A stretch of 64,000 nt of DNA. Origin: JBCBCP01 sp039817385. Lineage in GTDB: Bacteria > Pseudomonadota > Alphaproteobacteria > Rhodobacterales > Rhodobacteraceae. The position numbers and the translations under genes were made by a program. Within the stretch, counting starts at the first letter, position 1, and each line of letters opens with the position of its first letter. The stretch is from the NCBI GenBank assembly GCA_039817385.1, contig JBCBVY010000004.1:62001-126000 (forward strand), read 5' to 3'. The notes under the pieces are model-generated. The model was not told the DNA's origin and searched no databases. It saw only the letters and a list, made by a program, of their open reading frames with translations. Below, piece by piece: positions 60,321-64,000 of this stretch.

Positions 60321-60776
60321 CTAAAGCACCAACCCAGCCCCCGGATCGCGCAGCCCCTGAAGCCGCCGCGCCGCCACCTGGGCAAAGTTCTGAATCACCG
60401 CCTTGCGCCGCGCGGGCGCCAGCTTGTCCTCCGGCGCCATGCGCACCAGTTCCGCGTCATAAGCATCCGCGATGATCAGCCCCGTACCTTCAGGCAGCAA
60501 ATCAACCGGAAAATCCGCATCCACGGCCCAGAAAAACCGATCGCACCACTCCAGGTATCCCTGCCACTTGCCGTCAGACATAAAATCCGCGCGGCTCGAC
60601 TTGCACTCGACCACCCAAACCTCGCCCTTGCGGCCCAGCGCCATCACGTCCACCCGCAGGCCGCGGACGGGCGCCAGTTCCTCCACACAGGCCATGCCCA
60701 GATGCGCCAGATGCCGCGACACCCCGCGGGCCAGCAGCTGACCGGGGGCCAAAGGGGTCTGCGCCGTTTCCACCAT
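60321..60776 (-). CDS. mmcB: MmcB family DNA repair protein
   Basis: The 151-residue protein has a PD-(D/E)xK-like nuclease core: LRVDVMALGRKGEVWVVECK followed by SSRADFMSDGKWQGYLEWCD, then FPVDLLPEGTGLIIADAYDA. This matches MmcB, a mitomycin-C-inducible repair protein described in Caulobacter. An SOS box GAAC-N7-GAAC stands 12 bases upstream of the ATG at 60776, which agrees with DNA-damage induction by LexA release. A TTG at 60782 is an alternative start. Confidence 0.92.
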   Translation of the reverse strand: MVETAQTPLAPGQLLARGVSRHLAHLGMACVEELAPVRGLRVDVMALGRKGEVWVVECKSSRADFMSDGKWQGYLEWCDRFFWAVDADFPVDLLPEGTGLIIADAYDAELVRMAPEDKLAPARRKAVIQNFAQVAARRLQGLRDPGAGLVL

Positions 60777-60787
60777 GTCCAATTCAT

Positions 60788-60802
60788 GAACATTAGCGGA
60801 AC
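60788..60802 (-). promoter_or_regulatory. LexA/SOS box (GAAC-N7-GAAC)
   Basis: GAACATTAGCGGAAC is an exact match to the direct-repeat SOS box of alphaproteobacteria (GTTC-N7-GTTC on the mmcB strand). It overlaps the region where the mmcB promoter must lie. The divergent membrane-protein gene starts 70 bases away and could share this control. Confidence 0.9.
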
Positions 60803-60871
60803 ATTTGTCCAGACTTGGCGATACCCCGCACGGTGCCTATCTTGCCCAAAGCGCAAGGACAAAGGCCCGCC

Positions 60872-62140
60872 ATGACCGATTCCCCCCTGACGGAAGCCGA
60901 AGCCCGCGCCGTCCGCCATGCCCGTGAACTCGAAGGCCATGTCACGTGGCTTGGCACGTTCTCGGGCACGGCGCTTGGGGTGCTGTCCGTCGCCTCGGGC
61001 ATCTACACCTACCTTGGCGTGTCCTCCCTGCTGGACGAAAACGGCGCGATGAGCGTCTTTGCCGCCATCGCCTATTCGGTCGCGGTCTCGGTCGGCATCT
61101 TCGTCTTCTGGTCCTACATGCTGCGCCTTTTTCCCGCCGTGCGCACCGCGCAGGCGCGTGTGGGGTTGATGCTGTCGATGGCGCTGGGCTCGGTCGCCAT
61201 CGTGGCGATGTCCAGCTGGCTGAACGCCGCCGCGCTGGCCGGATCGGCGGCGGTCGAACAGCACCTCGCCAAGACCGTGCAGGACTACCAGAAGGCGCTG
61301 GAGGATACGCACGAGATCGCGCTGACCGGCCAGAGCCTCGAACGCGACGTCGCCCGCGTGCGCCAGTCCTTCGAAGACCTGAGCGAGCTTGAGGCCGAAG
61401 GCACCCTTTCGGGCCTTGCGGGGCGCGGCGCGGTCTTCCGCGTGCTGCGCCAGAAATCGGCGGAGCTGGCCGCGCTAGAGACGCAGATCGCCGCGCAAAC
61501 CCCGCTGGTGGATGCCGCCTTCGACGAAGGCAACCAGATCCTCAGCCGGATGCGCGCGCTCACGGTCGAACAAGGCCCGGTGGAGGCCCGCTCGGTCGAG
61601 TTCTCCGAGGCCGCGGTGCGCCTTGCCGGCCTGATCACGCAAATGCGCCAGCTTACAGTTGCCCCGCTGGTCGAGCGTGCGGCGCAAGACCTCGCCGCCT
61701 CGGTTGTCCTGCCGGAGCTGGACGGGCGGACGGCGGAAAACCGCGCGGACCAGACCGCTACCATCGGCTCCGTGCTGGAGGTCCTGACCCAGCGCGCCGA
61801 AACGCTGGAGATGGCGGCGCAGTCGGTCATGGCCCTGACCCCGCCAACGGACGTGACCTACACGCCGATCAGTGCCGCCGACGCGGTCATCCTCTACGCC
61901 CGCAACTTCGTGCCGAGCTGGGCGGGCGCCATCGCGATTGACCTGCTGCCCGCCGTGCTGGTCTTTATCCTTGCTATCACCCAAGCCGCCATCCGCGGCA
62001 GCCGCGAGGGCACCGGGCCTGAGGACACGATGACGCTGGCCGAGTTGCGCGCGGCCCTCGCCGCGATCCGGGACGTCGAACAGGCGATGAATGACATGCC
62101 GGACGCGCAGAAACCGCGCCCCATCAAGGCCGCCGAATGA
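60872..62140 (+). CDS. Membrane protein with long cytoplasmic or periplasmic coiled coil
   Basis: The 422-residue protein begins with three membrane helices (GTFSGTALGVLSVASGIYTYLG, MSVFAAIAYSVAVSVGIFVFW, LMLSMALGSVAIVAMSSWLNA). A long helical, Glu/Ala/Arg-rich region of about 220 residues follows (VEQHLAKTVQDYQKALEDTH, LRQKSAELAALETQIAAQ), then a last helix near 365-390 (WAGAIAIDLLPAVLVFILAI) and a short charged tail. I recognise no named family. It overlaps the next gene by four bases, so the two act together. The SOS box at 60788 lies in its upstream region. Confidence 0.7.
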   Translation: MTDSPLTEAEARAVRHARELEGHVTWLGTFSGTALGVLSVASGIYTYLGVSSLLDENGAMSVFAAIAYSVAVSVGIFVFWSYMLRLFPAVRTAQARVGLMLSMALGSVAIVAMSSWLNAAALAGSAAVEQHLAKTVQDYQKALEDTHEIALTGQSLERDVARVRQSFEDLSELEAEGTLSGLAGRGAVFRVLRQKSAELAALETQIAAQTPLVDAAFDEGNQILSRMRALTVEQGPVEARSVEFSEAAVRLAGLITQMRQLTVAPLVERAAQDLAASVVLPELDGRTAENRADQTATIGSVLEVLTQRAETLEMAAQSVMALTPPTDVTYTPISAADAVILYARNFVPSWAGAIAIDLLPAVLVFILAITQAAIRGSREGTGPEDTMTLAELRAALAAIRDVEQAMNDMPDAQKPRPIKAAE

Positions 62141-62868
62141 CCGGCTGGCCGGGCGTGTCGCGCATCCTCGCGGGGGTGCTGTTCTTCCAGATCGGCATCG
62201 GCGTGCTGCTGGTGATTGGCGATATCCGCGGCGCGGGCCTGTCCCTGCCCACCTTCGGCCCCGGCGCGCCGGAGCTGACCCAGCCCGTCCGCCCCGGCGA
62301 CCAGCGCCGCACCTTCAACCCGCGCCGCCCGCTGCCGCAAGCGCCGAACACCGCACTGCCCAACCGGCTGGTGCTGGAGCAGGCGGAGGGCGGCATCTAC
62401 ACCCTGACGGGTGCCATCGCGGCAGGCGACGCCCTGCGCATCGCGGGTCTATTGGCGGCGGCCAGCCCGCCGGTAGAGGCGCTGCGCCTGCAAAGCCCCG
62501 GCGGGTCGGTGCATGACGCGCTCGATCTGGGGCGCACCATCCGTGCGCGCGGCATCGCCACGGTAATCTCGGAGGGCGCGATCTGCTACTCCGCCTGCCC
62601 CTACCTGCTGGCGGCGGGCGCGGCCCGCACCGTGGCAGACAGCGCAAGCGTCGGCGTGCACCAGCACTATTTCGACCAAAGCACGATCCTGCCCGCCGCC
62701 TTTGCCGTCGAGGATATCCAGCGCGGCCAGGCCCGCGTGATGGCCTACCTTAACGAGATGGGCATCGACCCGATGGTCATGCAGCACGCGATGGCAACCC
62801 CACCGGACGAAATCTACGTCCTGCTGCCCCAAGAACTCGAAGAATACCGCCTGATCACAGACGAATAA
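62137..62868 (+). CDS. Membrane-anchored ClpP/crotonase-like serine protease homolog
   Basis: The 243-residue protein has an N-terminal anchor (ILAGVLFFQIGIGVLLVIG), a Pro-rich linker, then a ClpP-like fold: LRLQSPGGSVHDALDLGRTI (oxyanion loop PGGSV), AICYSACPYLLAAG with the candidate nucleophile Ser, and SVGVHQHYF with the candidate His. It resembles periplasmic COG3904-type proteins. It is coupled to the coiled-coil membrane protein by a 4-base overlap, which suggests a membrane protease with a dedicated partner. Confidence 0.78.
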   Translation: MTGWPGVSRILAGVLFFQIGIGVLLVIGDIRGAGLSLPTFGPGAPELTQPVRPGDQRRTFNPRRPLPQAPNTALPNRLVLEQAEGGIYTLTGAIAAGDALRIAGLLAAASPPVEALRLQSPGGSVHDALDLGRTIRARGIATVISEGAICYSACPYLLAAGAARTVADSASVGVHQHYFDQSTILPAAFAVEDIQRGQARVMAYLNEMGIDPMVMQHAMATPPDEIYVLLPQELEEYRLITDE

Positions 62869-62893
62869 CCTTCTTTGGGTCCCAAATATCCCG

Positions 62894-62923
62894 GGGAGCG
62901 CGAGGGGCTGGCCCCTCGCTCCC
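62894..62923 (+). terminator. GC-rich hairpin after the ClpP-like gene
   Basis: GGGAGC-GC-GAGGGGC pairs with GCCCCTC-GCTCCC around a TG loop, with a two-base bulge. It lies 25 bases past the stop. No T run follows. Confidence 0.5.
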
Positions 62924-63064
62924 GCACCTTGCCAAAAGCACGCCACGCACCTACCTAAGCTTTCGGCGGGTTCTGCCCTTTCCGTCTACGGTAAATTCCG
63001 GTGGCCTTAAGCAAATCCGAGGGAGCTGGCTCTGGTCGGATCCTGGTTCGTCTACCTGGCGCCC

Positions 63065-63080
63065 ACCTGTATATACAGGT
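63065..63080. promoter_or_regulatory. Perfect 16-base palindrome ACCTGTATATACAGGT
   Basis: The palindrome lies 142 bases before the pirin start and is AT-rich at its centre, like an operator for a dimeric regulator. The half-site ACCTGTA also occurs in the lux box of Vibrio fischeri, but there the halves are spaced six bases apart and here only two, so LuxR binding is not claimed. Confidence 0.6.
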
Positions 63081-63222
63081 CCTCGGGAATTCAGACCAAA
63101 CGTCTGCGGTGGTTCCCGCCACACCTTCGCACCGCTGCACAGAAACCGCGCAGAACTGCGCATTGCCGTGCGGATGTGCAAAGCCTACCTGCGGTCCAAC
63201 TTGAGCATATCAGGAGGCTTAA

Positions 63223-64000
63223 ATGTCCCTTCGTCCCACAGTTGAGACCCGCCGCGCCGTTCCCACGATGGAAGGCGCCGGGGTGCACCTGCACCGCGCG
63301 TTTGGGTTCCAGGACCCGTCCGAGCTGGACCCGTTCCTGCTTTTTGACGACTTTCGCAACGACGACCCCGCGCATTACGCCAAGGGTTTTCCCTGGCACC
63401 CCCACCGCGGGATCGAGACGATCACCTATGTCCTCGCGGGCACAGTCGATCACGCCGACAGCCTCGGCAATACCGGCGCGCTTGGCGCGGGCGACGTGCA
63501 ATGGATGACCGCGGGCAGCGGCATCCTGCACCAGGAAATGCCGCACGGGAACGCGAAGGGCCAGATGCACGGCTTCCAGCTTTGGGGCAACCTGCCCGCC
63601 AGCCAGAAGATGACCGCGCCGCGCTATCAGGACGTGCAGGCCAAGGACATTCCCGTGGTCACCGATGATGACGGCACGACCGTGCGTGTCATCACGGGGG
63701 AGTTCTGGGGCCAGACCGGCCCGGTCGACGGCATCGCCGCCGATCCGCAATACCTTGATGTGGCGGTGCCTGCGGGGGTGCGCAAGACGTTTCGGATCGA
63801 CACCTACCGCCGTGCTTTTGCCTATATCTTCGAAGGCAGCGCGGCCTTTGCCGACGCCTCGCAGCCCACCGGCGTGCTGCTGGAAAAGGAGGTCGCGGGC
63901 GAAGAGGTCAACATCCGCGACCTTTCGGGCGACCGCACGCTGGTGCGCTTTGGCACAGGCGATGAGGTCACGGTGCAGGCGGGCCCGGACGGCGTGCGCT
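63223..64000 (+). CDS. Pirin family protein (3' end beyond window)
   Basis: The first 259 codons are present. The bicupin pirin pattern is clear: FLLFDDFRNDDPAHYAKGFP, WHPHRGIETITYVLAGTVDH with metal-ligand histidines, GSGILHQEMP and MHGFQLWGNLPASQKM. The second cupin starts around AVPAGVRKTFRIDTYRRAFA. Bacterial pirins are cytosolic non-haem iron proteins, some with quercetinase-like activity, others regulatory. Most members are 230-310 residues, so little is missing. AGGAGG lies seven bases before ATG 63223. Confidence 0.93.
   Translation, partial: MSLRPTVETRRAVPTMEGAGVHLHRAFGFQDPSELDPFLLFDDFRNDDPAHYAKGFPWHPHRGIETITYVLAGTVDHADSLGNTGALGAGDVQWMTAGSGILHQEMPHGNAKGQMHGFQLWGNLPASQKMTAPRYQDVQAKDIPVVTDDDGTTVRVITGEFWGQTGPVDGIAADPQYLDVAVPAGVRKTFRIDTYRRAFAYIFEGSAAFADASQPTGVLLEKEVAGEEVNIRDLSGDRTLVRFGTGDEVTVQAGPDGVR

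Larger units (their letters stand above)
62869..63222. other. 354-base gap upstream of pirin gene
   Basis: No gene is supported. A hairpin near the left end (62894-62923: GGGAGC..GAGGGGC/GCCCCTCGCTCCC) probably ends the upstream transcript. The middle holds the perfect palindrome at 63065-63080. A smaller hairpin CAGAC/GTCTG lies at 63094-63108, and an AGGAGG ribosome-binding site stands before the pirin ATG. Confidence 0.6.

Noticed and set aside
63065..63080. Reading the palindrome as a lux box or an E. coli-type LexA box
   Set aside because: Lux-type sites have wider spacing between half-sites, and the alphaproteobacterial LexA box is a GTTC-N7-GTTC direct repeat, so neither identity fits.
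1..64000. CRISPR arrays, insertion sequences, prophage genes
   Set aside because: No regularly spaced short direct repeats, transposase or integrase motifs, or phage structural genes were seen in any frame.

Overview
The window looks like chromosomal DNA of an alphaproteobacterium of the Rhodobacterales (Roseobacter/Paracoccaceae type). The grounds are high GC, the his order hisB-hisH-DUF2147-hisA-hisF-hisE, a helicase/S4/fdxA/carD block, cobT and cobS back to back, an mmcB gene preceded by the alphaproteobacterial SOS box GAAC-N7-GAAC, and a tRNA-His with A73 and no encoded G-1. Most of it is ordinary core genome with tight packing and many 4-bp ATGA/GTGA overlaps. I see no insertion sequence, prophage or CRISPR array.

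Layout. 1-4.3 kb: tRNA-Gly and a translationally coupled two-gene module (a zinc-dependent phospholipase C-like protein and an adhesion-like protein). 4.3-9.2 kb: histidine biosynthesis. 9.5-12.4 kb: CoA-binding protein, zinc-ribbon protein, rlmB, tRNA-Tyr and an aspartoacylase-like deacylase. 12.8-25.3 kb: the most unusual region, with a secreted FecR-domain protein, a secreted protein of about 15 PKD domains, a membrane class III adenylyl cyclase, and then a 1000-residue ABC-exporter-like protein whose ATPase motifs are degenerate and which ends in a cyclic-nucleotide-binding domain. 25.4-32.7 kb: glycosyltransferase-like protein, tandem NTF2-like paralogs, metY, a frameshifted SIMPL gene and a PilM/GspL-to-PilP/GspC-like membrane protein. 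32.7-36.4 kb: a COG0523 metallochaperone and DUF1826 under a probable Zur box, then hpd with a divergent Lrp-type regulator. 36.5-45.9 kb: CPA2 antiporter, cobT/cobS, carD, fdxA, S4 protein, an AT-richer PIN-domain pair inserted before a SUV3-like helicase, and a TPR protein. 46-54.8 kb: SCP2, lipase-like hydrolase, DNA-end exonuclease plus ATP-dependent ligase, amidohydrolase, pepF, DUF4112 and a capsule-type protein. 54.9-64 kb: rpoH, rluD, tRNA-His, GNAT, a biotinyl-carboxyltransferase fusion, SOS-controlled mmcB, a membrane coiled-coil/ClpP-like pair and a pirin cut by the window edge.

Two signals deserve most attention. First, the FecR-PKD-cyclase operon beside an ABC-like pseudo-ATPase with a cyclic-nucleotide sensor reads as a possible envelope-to-cAMP-to-membrane-effector circuit. 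Second, the spaces between convergent genes are filled with dispersed structured repeats. Three copies of a roughly 280-nt element (5.9, 9.2 and 57.3 kb) keep their hairpins although the stem bases differ, and smaller hairpin families do the same at 6.4, 21.7, 25.3, 29.5 and 57.6 kb. All functions are inferred from reading the sequence by eye; no database search was run.
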